A stretch of DNA of 64,000 nucleotides from a virus. The DNA lies in IMG/VR virus record IMGVR_UViG_3300026382_000006, positions 122,214-186,213 of that record, one strand, 5' to 3'. Shown here piece after piece: positions 45,491 to 53,314 of this stretch (position 1 is the first letter of the stretch; each line of letters opens with the position of its first letter). The notes under the pieces were generated by a model that saw only the letters and a list, made by a program, of their open reading frames with translations, had not been told where the DNA came from and made no database searches. The translations under genes and the position numbers were made by a program.

Positions 45491-45513
45491 ATTAATGATA
45501 TAAAAATAAAAAA
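45491..45513 (-). promoter_or_regulatory. Promoter-like A/T motif
   Basis: The minus strand reads TTTTTTATTTTTATATCATT, a weaker match to the repeated motif, just after the terminator at 45521-45543. Confidence 0.35.
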
Positions 45514-45520
45514 GAGTACA

Positions 45521-45543
45521 CTATCAGGATTTTATCCTGATAG
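45521..45543 (-). terminator. Intrinsic terminator
   Basis: The 10-bp perfect stem CTATCAGGAT/ATCCTGATAG is followed on the minus strand by CTCTTTTTTATTTTTAT. It lies 47 bases beyond the KH-protein gene. Confidence 0.75.
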
Positions 45544-45589
45544 CATCTTTAACTATCTTTTCATTTTCTTTATTTAAATTAATTTTGTT

Positions 45590-46036
45590 TCATTCTTCAT
45601 CTTCTTTTTTCACTATGTACCTCAATTTTCTGTTTAATTTTAAATTAAAAAATTTTGCTACATTTTTTATATTCTCACCATTTTTACCAATTAAGTATCC
45701 AGGATCATTTGTAAAAATGATGACATCATTATTTGTATTCTTGTTTAGGAAAATAAATTCTACATTATTAAAAAGGTACTCCCATTTACCTCGAGTTATC
45801 ATTGAACCAACATCTCCTAAATTATGTAGAAATGAGTAAACAATAAAATCAGTTCTACAAAATCTGATTTCGTTTAGATCCTTGGTAATTTGCTCATCAG
45901 GATCATGAATACCTAATACATTCTCAGCATATTCTTTTACCTCTGTTAATTTCAATACTTTTACTTCATTTTTATACAAACCTTTATCCTCTAAAAATTT
46001 AATTATTAGATTTTTATTTTTATATTCTTTTTCCAT
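45590..46036 (-). CDS. KH-domain (RNA-binding) protein, 148 aa
   Basis: KH domains bind single-stranded RNA or DNA through a GxxG loop between two helices. The signature is at residues 112-127: PGYLIGKNGENIKNV with GKNG at 117-120, followed by FFNLKLNRKLRYIV as the next strand. The first 90 residues are helical and of unknown function. A second KH protein (52612-53220) has the same architecture with the KH loop near the C-terminus. A role in phage mRNA handling or translation is inference. The start follows AAAGGATTAAGC. Confidence 0.65.
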   Translation of the reverse strand: MEKEYKNKNLIIKFLEDKGLYKNEVKVLKLTEVKEYAENVLGIHDPDEQITKDLNEIRFCRTDFIVYSFLHNLGDVGSMITRGKWEYLFNNVEFIFLNKNTNNDVIIFTNDPGYLIGKNGENIKNVAKFFNLKLNRKLRYIVKKEDEE

Positions 46037-46090
46037 GCTTAATCCTTTATATTATTTATTATAAGAAAAAAAGACAGAAGAAGTCAGGAA

Positions 46091-46246
46091 TTATTCGATG
46101 TCTACTTCTTCTGTTTTGGAGAAGATATCCTCTAATTTGTCCTTACTCCATTCATAGATATCTTCTCCATACTTAGCTGCTACTACAACGGCCGGTACAG
46201 CAATGACCACCACCGCAGCTGTTTTTAGGAGGTCTTTAATTTTCAT
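46091..46246 (-). CDS. Tiny membrane protein, 51 aa
   Basis: An N-terminal hydrophobic helix (LLKTAAVVVIAVPAVVVAAKYG, residues about 6-27) is followed by a charged C-terminal tail (YEWSKDKLEDIFSK), so this is a single-pass membrane protein. The start at 46246 is chosen because AAAAAAGGAGGTAAAG precedes it; a longer in-frame start lacks a site. It overlaps the upstream 49-residue gene by 11 bases. A holin-like or membrane-anchor role is possible but unproven. Confidence 0.65.
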   Translation of the reverse strand: MKIKDLLKTAAVVVIAVPAVVVAAKYGEDIYEWSKDKLEDIFSKTEEVDIE

Positions 46247-46385
46247 CTTTACCTCCTTTTTTTCCGTCATTCTCATCTTTGTCCAATAATTTCTTACCTA
46301 CCAATATAGCTCCACCAGTAACTAAACCAGCTACAGCACCCACGACTACGCATTTTAAGTCAATATCTTTAATAAAATCAAACAT
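46236..46385 (-). CDS. Tiny membrane protein, 49 aa
   Basis: This short gene starts MFDFIKDIDLKC, continues with one hydrophobic glycine-rich helix (VVVGAVAGLVTGGAILVG, residues about 13-30) and ends in a charged tail (KDENDGKKGGKDEN). The site AAAGGAGTAGAGA precedes the ATG. It overlaps the start of the 51-residue gene, so the two tiny membrane proteins are coupled and may form a pair. A promoter-like motif and a leader hairpin (GCGA/TCGC near 46426) lie upstream. Confidence 0.65.
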   Translation of the reverse strand: MFDFIKDIDLKCVVVGAVAGLVTGGAILVGKKLLDKDENDGKKGGKDEN

Positions 46386-46446
46386 TCTCTACTCCTTTGT
46401 TTGGATTTAAATAGACTCCTAGCAGCGATTACTCGCCACTAGTCTG

Positions 46447-46468
46447 TCTTAATAATATATAAATGATT
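46447..46468 (-). promoter_or_regulatory. Promoter-like A/T motif
   Basis: The minus strand reads AATCATTTATATATTATTAA, about 60 bases before the pair of tiny membrane-protein genes. Confidence 0.45.
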
Positions 46469-46486
46469 TATATTGGAAACACTTAT

Positions 46487-46819
46487 TCAATCTTCTAGTA
46501 CTACGTTTACAGCAAATATCGGAGGTATTACGTAATATGTCCAATTTACCAGACCACCTTCACTTATATGGTATTGTAAAGCAGCCAGCACATAAGCAAC
46601 TACATCAACGTTTAACAAGGACACATCATTAATTTCATTATCCGTTAAAACGGTATATTCCTTAACAACACGTAGTACTGCTTCATAGTCGTTTCCTAAC
46701 GCGTACTCGATATCAATATCATCCCCTAATTTCCTTAACCTTTCTAATAAATCATCTTTTGCAACCAAACCTTTATCTTTTAAAACTAGGTATTCTCCAT
46801 AGGATATTCTTTTCTCCAT
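46487..46819 (-). CDS. Hypothetical protein, 110 aa
   Basis: The product is not recognised. It is acidic and helical (YLVLKDKGLVAKDDLLERLRK, then VVAYVLAALQYHISEGG). The start follows AAAGGAGACAAAT. It lies 11 bases downstream of the 153-residue gene, in the same unit. Confidence 0.65.
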   Translation of the reverse strand: MEKRISYGEYLVLKDKGLVAKDDLLERLRKLGDDIDIEYALGNDYEAVLRVVKEYTVLTDNEINDVSLLNVDVVAYVLAALQYHISEGGLVNWTYYVIPPIFAVNVVLED

Positions 46820-46830
46820 ATTTGTCTCCT

Positions 46831-47292
46831 TTAATTTTCATTATTTCTATCGTATACCTTTTTAAATAATGTAATCAAAATGTTTGCATCAAATTCATCC
46901 AACTCAATACTTTTATATTTAGATCTTATAATCCTCACAAAACCTCTTTCTTCCAACCATGTACCGATTTCGCATAACAATGCTACGACCACGTGATGTT
47001 CATAACTACCTTTATCTACAACCGTATCTAAGTAAATTTCATCATTCTTAGATGTTTCAAATATTATTATCGAATTTACTATTTTTCTTATTTGTCTTAT
47101 TAAATCCTGGTTTGTACTTAAATTTAAAACATTCCTTAATTTAAGATGTAAACCATTAAACTTATACTTTAAAATTTCATATATAGTATCAGGTAGTAAT
47201 AACCTGATTGTTTCCGTTACTATCTTTTTATCGGATACCTTAAGTTCCACAGAATACTTTGTTGTTCTTTCCACAGTATTTGTTGCTACCAT
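46831..47292 (-). CDS. Hypothetical protein, 153 aa
   Basis: The product is not recognised. It is a mixed alpha/beta protein with a basic middle (LHLKLRNVLNLSTNQDLIRQIRK). The start follows AAAAAGGAGTTTAAT. It is first in the unit behind a clear copy of the promoter-like motif (47323-47350), at the left edge of the 1.6 kb non-coding region. Confidence 0.65.
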   Translation of the reverse strand: MVATNTVERTTKYSVELKVSDKKIVTETIRLLLPDTIYEILKYKFNGLHLKLRNVLNLSTNQDLIRQIRKIVNSIIIFETSKNDEIYLDTVVDKGSYEHHVVVALLCEIGTWLEERGFVRIIRSKYKSIELDEFDANILITLFKKVYDRNNEN

Positions 47293-47322
47293 ATTAAACT
47301 CCTTTTTAATTAGTTTGTTTAC

Positions 47323-47350
47323 ATCTTAGTAATATATAAATGAAAAAAAA
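47323..47350 (-). promoter_or_regulatory. Promoter-like A/T motif
   Basis: The minus strand reads a run of T followed by CATTTATATATTACTAAG and ATGT, identical over 18 bases to the site at 18413. Confidence 0.55.
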
Positions 47351-47360
47351 TCAAATATTA

Positions 47361-47388
47361 TCAATGTGGTCTATTTTGACCACATTGA
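47361..47388 (-). terminator. Hairpin terminator with no gene before it
   Basis: The 11-bp perfect stem TCAATGTGGTC/GACCACATTGA is followed on the minus strand by TATTTGATTTTTTTTC. It would end a minus-strand transcript coming from the 47.4-48.8 kb region. Confidence 0.65.
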
Positions 47389-48500
47389 CGTATATGAATG
47401 TTTTAACTAAATTTCATTGCGATAGATTACTCACTATCTCCAATCTTGAGTAGTTTTCGTCTATCGCTACATACTACCTAAATACTGTGTTTATGACAGA
47501 AATGTGATTTTATTTACCTTGTTTTTGTATTCTTTTTCCACATGCTATTAATTTTGTTTGGTGTTTCAAAATGCTTTCACAATTTGTCACACTTGTTTGT
47601 TTCAAAGCTATCATAGTTCTACACAAAAATGATGCTAAATGAATTTGTTGTTTTTGATTTTTTTGTTACGTTTATCACATTTCTGTCATGTTATAGTATC
47701 TTCAAAAAAGTTTGTAAACGATTGTTTGCTATTACTTTAAAACTCTATCAAGGTAATTTCTTTCTAAGTAATTTCTCAGAGTAATAGCTTTTCAATTCAT
47801 TTTCCATTTCTTTCACTAAAACTTTCAAGCTTGCTTGAAAGAAATGGAAAATGAATTATCTAACTACAAAACAACTGAGTAAAATGCTTTTAAGGAGTGA
47901 GTAATTTAAAACTCACTCCATTAGGGAATATTTTTACTCAGGTATACTCAGTTGTTTTGTTTTAGGGTTTTTCAATCTTTTTTACAGGTTATGTATATTG
48001 AGATCGTTCATTTTTGAAAAACCCTATTAATTAATGTTAGTACAATATATACGAAAAGATATACGAAGTAATATATATAAATTTTATATTTATATATATT
48101 ACGAAGTATAGATTTGAGTATATATTGTCTCACCTTGTAGATAATATTATATATAGCTTTAGCTATATATATATACCTTGTAGTTTTTCTTTCTTTTCTT
48201 TTTTTGGTTCTTTTTTTCTTTTCTTTCTTTTGCAACTAAAATTTGGTGTTCAGTTTTTTTTTTCAAAATTTCGAAATTTGAAATTTTGAGAAAAGAGTTT
48301 GGATTGTCATGTGGTTGACATTTGTAGTTTTTCACAAACTTTTTTTCGATGACATTACTATGACAGATCGTAAAAAGATCGAAAGCAAGAACCAAAAAAC
48401 CACAGCTAGTAGATCACGATGAATGAATTACGATCTGTTAAACTTTTTTTGGGACTATTAGTTTGAAACCAGAAATGGTTTCGGAGAGAGCGCAAAGTAG
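47389..48500. repeat. Non-coding region dense in long inverted repeats
   Basis: About 1.1 kb without a credible gene contains at least nine inverted repeats. They are: 16 bp at 47493-47508/47674-47689; 22 bp at 47794-47815/47836-47857; 16 bp at 47866-47881/47945-47960 enclosing 9 bp at 47894-47902/47911-47919; 11 bp at 48042-48052/48118-48128 enclosing 12 bp at 48070-48081/48089-48100; 10 bp at 48148-48157/48162-48171; 9 bp at 48264-48272/48280-48288; and 11 bp at 48363-48373/48428-48438. A pyrimidine-rich tract lies at 48184-48234. It could be a replication origin, a large structured RNA or both. Confidence 0.7.
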
Positions 48501-48506
48501 TCGGGT

Positions 48507-48617
48507 TTAACAACGCACGCATTCTGGGAACAAAGATTCAACGTAGCCGCATTGAGAGCTTGCAGGGTTTGGGGATTGAAAAAGATTTAGCTGGCCAGCG
48601 AGAAATTGGATGGGCAT
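48507..48617 (-). CDS. Tiny gene, 36 aa
   Basis: This short frame (MPIQFLAGQLNLFQ start, three cysteines near the end: SSQCGY and PECVRC) is preceded by CCAAGGAGTCTAAA, the exact start context of many larger genes here. The frame extends upstream in phase to an ATG at 48659, itself preceded by AAAGGAGGTT, which would give 50 residues. The stop of the upstream 47-residue frame lies inside this ribosome site, so the pair would be coupled. Function unknown. The codons are richer in G+C than the neighbourhood. Confidence 0.5.
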   Translation of the reverse strand: MPIQFLAGQLNLFQSPNPASSQCGYVESLFPECVRC

Positions 48618-48618
48618 T

Positions 48619-48762
48619 TTAGACTCCTTGGTTTGAATTGCTAAGTAATTTTTGGACATAACCTCCTTTGAGAATTAATGAAATCAAGTTTGCAAATTTC
48701 ACCACACGGGTGTTATATACGTTAAGATTTAGCACCCGTGATTTGAAGTAATTTACATTCAT
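48619..48762 (-). CDS. Tiny gene, 47 aa
   Basis: This short frame begins MNVNYFKSRVLNLNVYNTRV and ends SNSNQGV. It has the canonical start context AAAAAAGGAGTCCAAA. It contains a basic, weakly hydrophobic middle (VVKFANLISLILKGG). It directly precedes the 36-residue frame and would be transcribed leftward from the gap in front of the terminase. Function unknown. Confidence 0.5.
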   Translation of the reverse strand: MNVNYFKSRVLNLNVYNTRVVKFANLISLILKGGYVQKLLSNSNQGV

Positions 48763-48860
48763 TTTGGACTCCTTTTTTAGAGGATAGGTTTATTTATTTT
48801 TTTTTTGAGACATTGACGGCCTCCGCACGAGCAATAATTTGTAGGAACATTTTTTGTTAT

Positions 48861-48883
48861 CTAGACAGGAAGTTCCTGTCTAG
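48861..48883 (+). terminator. Hairpin upstream of the terminase gene
   Basis: The 11-bp perfect stem CTAGACAGGAA/TTCCTGTCTAG has a one-base centre and is followed on the plus strand by TGTGTTTTCTATTTTTC. It would end a plus-strand transcript entering from the non-coding region, insulating the terminase gene. Confidence 0.6.
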
Positions 48884-48936
48884 TGTGTTTTCTATTTTTC
48901 TCGCATTCCATGAAATATATTGTTTAAAGGGTGAAG

Positions 48937-51063
48937 ATGATATTGTTTTATGAAGATTGGAAAAAATACCCGAACGCTATCGTGCATTTGGAAACTAGAA
49001 ATGAGAGTTTTTTAAGATTAGCTAGATTGTTAAAATATATGGGAATTAAAAATCATGCATTTATGTTAGCTTTACATAATCCATTATTAAGAAATGTAGA
49101 TCCGCATGATCCCAATTTGGATTTAGAGACTAAACAAATGATAGCTGAAGAATGTAAGATAAATTTTTGGTATTACATTAGAGAAGTAGCTAGAGTACCA
49201 GCCGTAGCCGGTAATGACCATGTGCCGTTTAGGGCTAATAGGGCAAATATAGCGGTATTTTGGCTATTTTTTAATCATATTACGACTTATCTCATACAGC
49301 CTAGACAGACGGGTAAATCTTTATCTATTGGAGAATTATTAGCGTGGGCACTAGATTTAGGTACTCAAAATACTAGTCTTTCTGTTTTAACAAAAGATGA
49401 TAAACTCAGAGCTAAGACATCATTGACTATTAGAGAAATAATTAATGTGCTACCTGAATATGTACGGTTTATGACGAAAAAGGATATTAAAAACAGTGAG
49501 AGAATTACTGTTAAGTTGTTTAATAATATTTTAGATTTATACGTAGGTAGAAACGATCCTAAAGCAGCAGATAACGTAGGTAGAGGTATGACCACTCCAA
49601 TTGTGCAAATAGATGAGTTTGCATATATTCCTAATATAGAAATTACTTTACCGGTATTACTAGCGGCTACTACAGCAGCTAGAGAAGCTGCAGAAAGAGC
49701 AGGAGCACCTTATGGTACTATATTTACTACTACTGCTGGTAAATTAAATACCAAGGAAGGTAAATTTGCATATGAAGTTTATAAAGCAGCAATGCGTTGG
49801 ACAGAAGAACTCTATGATTTAAAAGATCAAAAAGAATTAAAAGAAGTAGTAAATAAAAATTGTAGAGGTCCTCAGAAATTAATTTTATTAGAATTTAATC
49901 ATAGACAATTAGGTTTTACGGACGAATGGTTGAAAGAAAGAATGGCGGCAGCGCTAGCAGATGGTGAAGATGCAGAATGTGATTATTTAAATAAATGGAT
50001 AGCAGGTAATACACAACATCCATTAGACAAAGAATTATTAGAGATTATTAAAAATAGCGAAATTAAAAATCCTAGGATAGAAATTACTGAATATGGTTAT
50101 ATTATTAGATGGTATGTTACTGAACAAAGACTAGGCGAAATTTTACATAGTGATTCTTTAATATTATCTTTAGATACGTCAGATGCAGTAGGTAATGACG
50201 ATATAGCATTAGTAATCAGATTAGCCAGCACCGGCGAAGTGGTAGCTGCTGGTACATATAACGAAACTAATTTAATTACATTTTCAGATTTTATTGTTTC
50301 GTTATTAGAAAAATATGATAACATGGTATTTATACCTGAGAGAAGATCATCTGCTATCGCTATGTTAGATTACATTCTAAGGATTATGCATAGTAAAAAT
50401 ATTAATCCATTTAGAAAAATATTTAATTGGGTCTATGATGATATTAATAAGTATAAAGATAAATATAAAGACCTATTAAGTAAAAGATCACCTAGCATGG
50501 AAACAATTGCAGAATTGAAAAAGTATTTTGGTTTTGCTACATCTGGTGCTGGTAAAACTAGTAGGTCTTTATTATATGGTAATATTTTTAAATCATCTGC
50601 TAAATATACTGGTGACAAGGTAAGAGATAGTATCCTTATAGAACAAATATTATCTCTAACAGTTAGAAATGGTAGAATAGACCATACTAAATCAGGAAAA
50701 GACGATATGGTAATGTCGTGGTTATTAGGATATTGGTTTTTAACTAATGCTAATAATAAACACTTGTACGGTATAGATGTAGATAGAGTATTAAGGAATG
50801 TAGCTGACGTTGAATTAATAAATAAAACAGGTTTAACTAAAGAGTATATTAGAAAACAGGAATTATTAAAACGTAAGATAACAGCACTATTTGATTTACT
50901 TAAAAAAGAAAATAATGAATTAGTAGCTCTTAGAATAATAAATAAAATTAAATTGTTAGAAAAAGATATTGATACTAGAATAGTAAAGAATTTTAACTTA
51001 GATAGTATGTTGAAAGATTTAAAAATAATGAAAAGGTTAGAAAAATATACCAGAGCAGCTTAA
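48937..51063 (+). CDS. terL: Terminase large subunit
   Basis: The DNA-packaging motor ATPase and nuclease. The ATPase domain has Walker A near residues 121-128 (QPRQTGKS), Walker B near 223-230 (VQIDEF) and the coupling motif TTTAG near 268. The RNase H-like nuclease domain has its metal-binding aspartates in SLDTSDAVGNDD near residue 405, an acidic PERRSSA segment near 445, and GKDDMVMSWLLG near 580. At 708 residues it is in the range of jumbo-phage terminases. The ATG at 48937 is preferred over the GTG six bases upstream because AAAGGGTGAAG spaces well to it. The gene stands alone after the 1.6 kb non-coding region. Confidence 0.9.
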   Translation: MILFYEDWKKYPNAIVHLETRNESFLRLARLLKYMGIKNHAFMLALHNPLLRNVDPHDPNLDLETKQMIAEECKINFWYYIREVARVPAVAGNDHVPFRANRANIAVFWLFFNHITTYLIQPRQTGKSLSIGELLAWALDLGTQNTSLSVLTKDDKLRAKTSLTIREIINVLPEYVRFMTKKDIKNSERITVKLFNNILDLYVGRNDPKAADNVGRGMTTPIVQIDEFAYIPNIEITLPVLLAATTAAREAAERAGAPYGTIFTTTAGKLNTKEGKFAYEVYKAAMRWTEELYDLKDQKELKEVVNKNCRGPQKLILLEFNHRQLGFTDEWLKERMAAALADGEDAECDYLNKWIAGNTQHPLDKELLEIIKNSEIKNPRIEITEYGYIIRWYVTEQRLGEILHSDSLILSLDTSDAVGNDDIALVIRLASTGEVVAAGTYNETNLITFSDFIVSLLEKYDNMVFIPERRSSAIAMLDYILRIMHSKNINPFRKIFNWVYDDINKYKDKYKDLLSKRSPSMETIAELKKYFGFATSGAGKTSRSLLYGNIFKSSAKYTGDKVRDSILIEQILSLTVRNGRIDHTKSGKDDMVMSWLLGYWFLTNANNKHLYGIDVDRVLRNVADVELINKTGLTKEYIRKQELLKRKITALFDLLKKENNELVALRIINKIKLLEKDIDTRIVKNFNLDSMLKDLKIMKRLEKYTRAA

Positions 51064-51081
51064 ATTATTAAAGGAGTCAAC

Positions 51082-51564
51082 ATGTGTGATATTGTACGTA
51101 TCTATGTATGCAAGGTGAAAAACTGTAGTAATAAATTAAAAATAATAACAGAAGACTTCATAGATGTAGAAAAAAGATATTTTAAGTTACTAAAAAAGAT
51201 GTTTAAAAAACTATCTATGATAGGGCAAAATTGTTTTTTGTTATGCGATAAAAAAGATATAAAGAAATTTAAGTTATTACTTAATTTTGTTAAAGAAATA
51301 GAAGAAGCCAATCGTCGACGCAAGTGTTACGAGGTGTTTAATGGTATTTCTTTTAATAATCTAAATAATGAACTTCTTAAAAATCCTGATAAAATACTTA
51401 GAAAAATAGTAAAATTGTCTAATATTTTTGAAGATGAGTTTGATATTATAGTTAGTCCGATGTTGGATGTTTTACGCGTTAAGTCTAAAAAAGACTCATT
51501 TCTTAATTTAGGAATTTTAGTTACATATATTCAGTATTTAATAGATGAAAATAAAAAGAAATAG
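51082..51564 (+). CDS. Hypothetical protein, 160 aa
   Basis: The product is not recognised. It is basic and helical, with cysteine pairs at the start (MCDIVRIYVCKVKNC) and many lysines. The start follows AAAGGAGTCAAC, 18 bases after the terminase stop, so it shares its transcript; an accessory packaging role is possible from position only. It ends in the bidirectional terminator at 51561. Confidence 0.7.
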   Translation: MCDIVRIYVCKVKNCSNKLKIITEDFIDVEKRYFKLLKKMFKKLSMIGQNCFLLCDKKDIKKFKLLLNFVKEIEEANRRRKCYEVFNGISFNNLNNELLKNPDKILRKIVKLSNIFEDEFDIIVSPMLDVLRVKSKKDSFLNLGILVTYIQYLIDENKKK

Positions 51565-51586
51565 ATAGACCACACGGTCTATCTAT
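51561..51586. terminator. Bidirectional hairpin terminator
   Basis: The 11-bp perfect stem ATAGATAGACC/GGTCTATCTAT contains both stop codons of the convergent genes. Confidence 0.75.
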
Positions 51587-52130
51587 GTATAGATTTTTTC
51601 CATTGCTTAAAAGCTATTATTCTATTTAAAATATGATTGGCATAATGGTAATTTGGTTTACTACCACCGTTATATCTACCCCATATTCTGATCCAATCAC
51701 CGTTTTCTTCTTGTTTTAGTTTCAATAGTTTAGATATGGCGTATTGAATATTATATTCATCATCTTTAATCAATCTGGTGGCGGCTTCAATGCGTTTATA
51801 TCTATTCTTCCATGGTAAATTGTTATCTAGCATATACCAATATAAATTTATACCCATAAGACCATAATCCTTTGTTAGTGGATTAAATGCCCATTTATTA
51901 AACTTGGTTTCTTCCCAAGCTATTGCCACGCACGTATAACTCAGACCGTACTTACTACATCTAGTATATAGTAAATTCATCCAGTATTGTTGTAACGGGC
52001 TTAAACGAGTTAGTTCATATTTGTATTCTTGGATTAATTTAGTATCATGTTTTATATTTTTTCTACTACCATGATTAAAACTTAATAAAAAAGAAAAACC
52101 AAGAAAAAAGGTAATTATTATTTTATTCAT
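51579..52130 (-). CDS. Secreted lytic transglycosylase (SLT domain), probable endolysin
   Basis: Lytic transglycosylases cleave the peptidoglycan glycan backbone. An N-terminal signal-like hydrophobic stretch (residues 4-17, IIITFFLGFSFLLS after a lysine) should send the protein to the periplasm. The SLT core follows: catalytic-type glutamate at residue 73 or 74 (AIAWEETKFN), then DYGLMGIN (compare S-x-G-L-M-Q-I), then the substrate-groove block WGRYNGGSKPNYHYANHIL. At 183 residues it is a minimal single-domain enzyme. Its gene is convergent with the terminase unit and lies upstream of nothing lysis-like, but two KH and coiled-coil genes precede it. The start follows AAAGGAGAATAA. Confidence 0.75.
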   Translation of the reverse strand: MNKIIITFFLGFSFLLSFNHGSRKNIKHDTKLIQEYKYELTRLSPLQQYWMNLLYTRCSKYGLSYTCVAIAWEETKFNKWAFNPLTKDYGLMGINLYWYMLDNNLPWKNRYKRIEAATRLIKDDEYNIQYAISKLLKLKQEENGDWIRIWGRYNGGSKPNYHYANHILNRIIAFKQWKKSIHR

Positions 52131-52140
52131 TTATTCTCCT

Positions 52141-52599
52141 TTATGCATACTTTTCAAATTTTTGTTTTAAACAATCTCTAACATCTTTTAATTTTATATC
52201 GAAAGATGTTTCAACTGTATTGTTTAAAACATTTTCTTTTTCTACCCCGACCTCACGAATGATTTCTTTTATAATCGGTTTTTCGACCTCTATTATTTTT
52301 TCTTTAACAAGTGGTTTTTTATCTAGCTCCACTTTTAGTTCAGTTAGTAGAGCTTTTAAAGCTTTGTTCTCTCTTTCCAGGGCAATGTTTCTTAGTTTTT
52401 CATCTTGATATTTTTTAAGATAAATACTTGCTTGTTCTTTCCAATGTTTAAGTTCTTTCATAGTTTTTTCCCATTGTTGTAAAAGATTCTCTTTTTCTTT
52501 TATTAAATTATCAATCTTCATTCTTGCTTTATTTATAGCTTGGTTTCCTAGATTAACTAGGTATTCCAACCAAGCTATTCTTTGTTTTGCTTGCTCCAT
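52141..52599 (-). CDS. Coiled-coil protein, 152 aa
   Basis: Residues 1-105 form a nearly continuous heptad-rich coiled coil (LIKEKENLLQQWEKTMKELK). There is no signal peptide or membrane segment, so it is not an obvious spanin. The function is unknown. A valine/glutamate-rich linker (EKIIEVEKPIIKEIIREV) follows. The start follows AAAGGAGAAAAAGA. It lies 10 bases upstream of the lytic transglycosylase gene. Confidence 0.65.
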   Translation of the reverse strand: MEQAKQRIAWLEYLVNLGNQAINKARMKIDNLIKEKENLLQQWEKTMKELKHWKEQASIYLKKYQDEKLRNIALERENKALKALLTELKVELDKKPLVKEKIIEVEKPIIKEIIREVGVEKENVLNNTVETSFDIKLKDVRDCLKQKFEKYA

Positions 52600-52611
52600 T
52601 CTTTTTCTCCT

Positions 52612-53220
52612 TTATTTTATAATTACTTTTTTCCCTATGGCTTCTCCAACAAATTTCACATTTATTCCTTTTTTACCAATGAACAATCCTTTTTTATCTT
52701 TTGGATAAATTAAAATTACATTATCGTTTTCTTCTATTTCAAAGTCTTTTGGCTCGATGATGGTTTTTTCCAATAGAAATTTATAGAGACCAACTATCTG
52801 TTCTTTTCTGTTATTAAATAGTTCTGTATATTCTGAATTACGGATATACGGAAATGTTTTCCCAGCTCTACTATATACTCCATCAGAATAATGAAATGGG
52901 GTATTTTTTGCTAAAACACCCCATCTCCTAGTTGGATGAATAACAGCGTCTTTTTTGATATAGTCAGGAGCGTGATCTACTAATCGCGCTCTATGAAAAT
53001 AGGTTATATAATATGGAGTATAGTATTTATGTTTTTTAATCATTTCTAATCTTTTTTCCATATCTTCTAATTCTTTTTTCCATACATCCGGTTTTTCCAT
53101 AAAAAAATCATCTTCATTCTCTAGTCCTCTTTTGATCTCGTCTATCCAATTTGTAAGTTTGTCAGGATTATAAGTAAGTCCTGATTTTTCATAAATTTCT
53201 TTAATACTTTTTATTTCCAT
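52612..53220 (-). CDS. KH-domain protein, 202 aa
   Basis: The last 25 residues carry a KH-type loop, GLFIGKKGINVKFVGEAIGK (GKKG at 182-185), at the extreme C-terminus, so only the first part of a KH fold is present unless the upstream strand EENDNVILIYPKD completes it. Residues 1-150 are charged and contain FHRARLVDHAPDYIKKDA, which resembles no domain I know. It shares this C-terminal layout with the KH protein at 45590. The start follows AAAGGAGAAAAG. Confidence 0.55.
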   Translation of the reverse strand: MEIKSIKEIYEKSGLTYNPDKLTNWIDEIKRGLENEDDFFMEKPDVWKKELEDMEKRLEMIKKHKYYTPYYITYFHRARLVDHAPDYIKKDAVIHPTRRWGVLAKNTPFHYSDGVYSRAGKTFPYIRNSEYTELFNNRKEQIVGLYKFLLEKTIIEPKDFEIEENDNVILIYPKDKKGLFIGKKGINVKFVGEAIGKKVIIK

Positions 53221-53272
53221 CTTTTCTCCTTTAATTAGATTTTTTGTTTACTATGCCCTCTAAGGGCTCTTC

Positions 53273-53297
53273 TTATTAGTAATATATAAATAAAAAC
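53273..53297 (-). promoter_or_regulatory. Promoter-like A/T motif
   Basis: The minus strand reads TTTTTATTTATATATTACTA followed by a short leader hairpin GCCCT/AGGGC (about 53254-53266) before the KH-protein gene. Confidence 0.55.
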
Positions 53298-53314
53298 AAA
53301 TAGAGGCTAGAGGA

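Noticed and set aside
47794-47857. 22-bp inverted repeat as transposon ends
   Set aside because: The arms are only 20 bases apart with no transposase or target duplication; a hairpin or cruciform is the simpler reading.
48008-48395. Two overlapping lysine-rich minus-strand frames (75 and 78 codons) in the inverted-repeat region
   Set aside because: They have no ribosome site, rest on TTG-type or unsupported starts, and are produced by the pyrimidine tract and A/T repeats.
48931-48936. GTG start for the terminase
   Set aside because: The ATG six bases later is better placed relative to AAAGGG.
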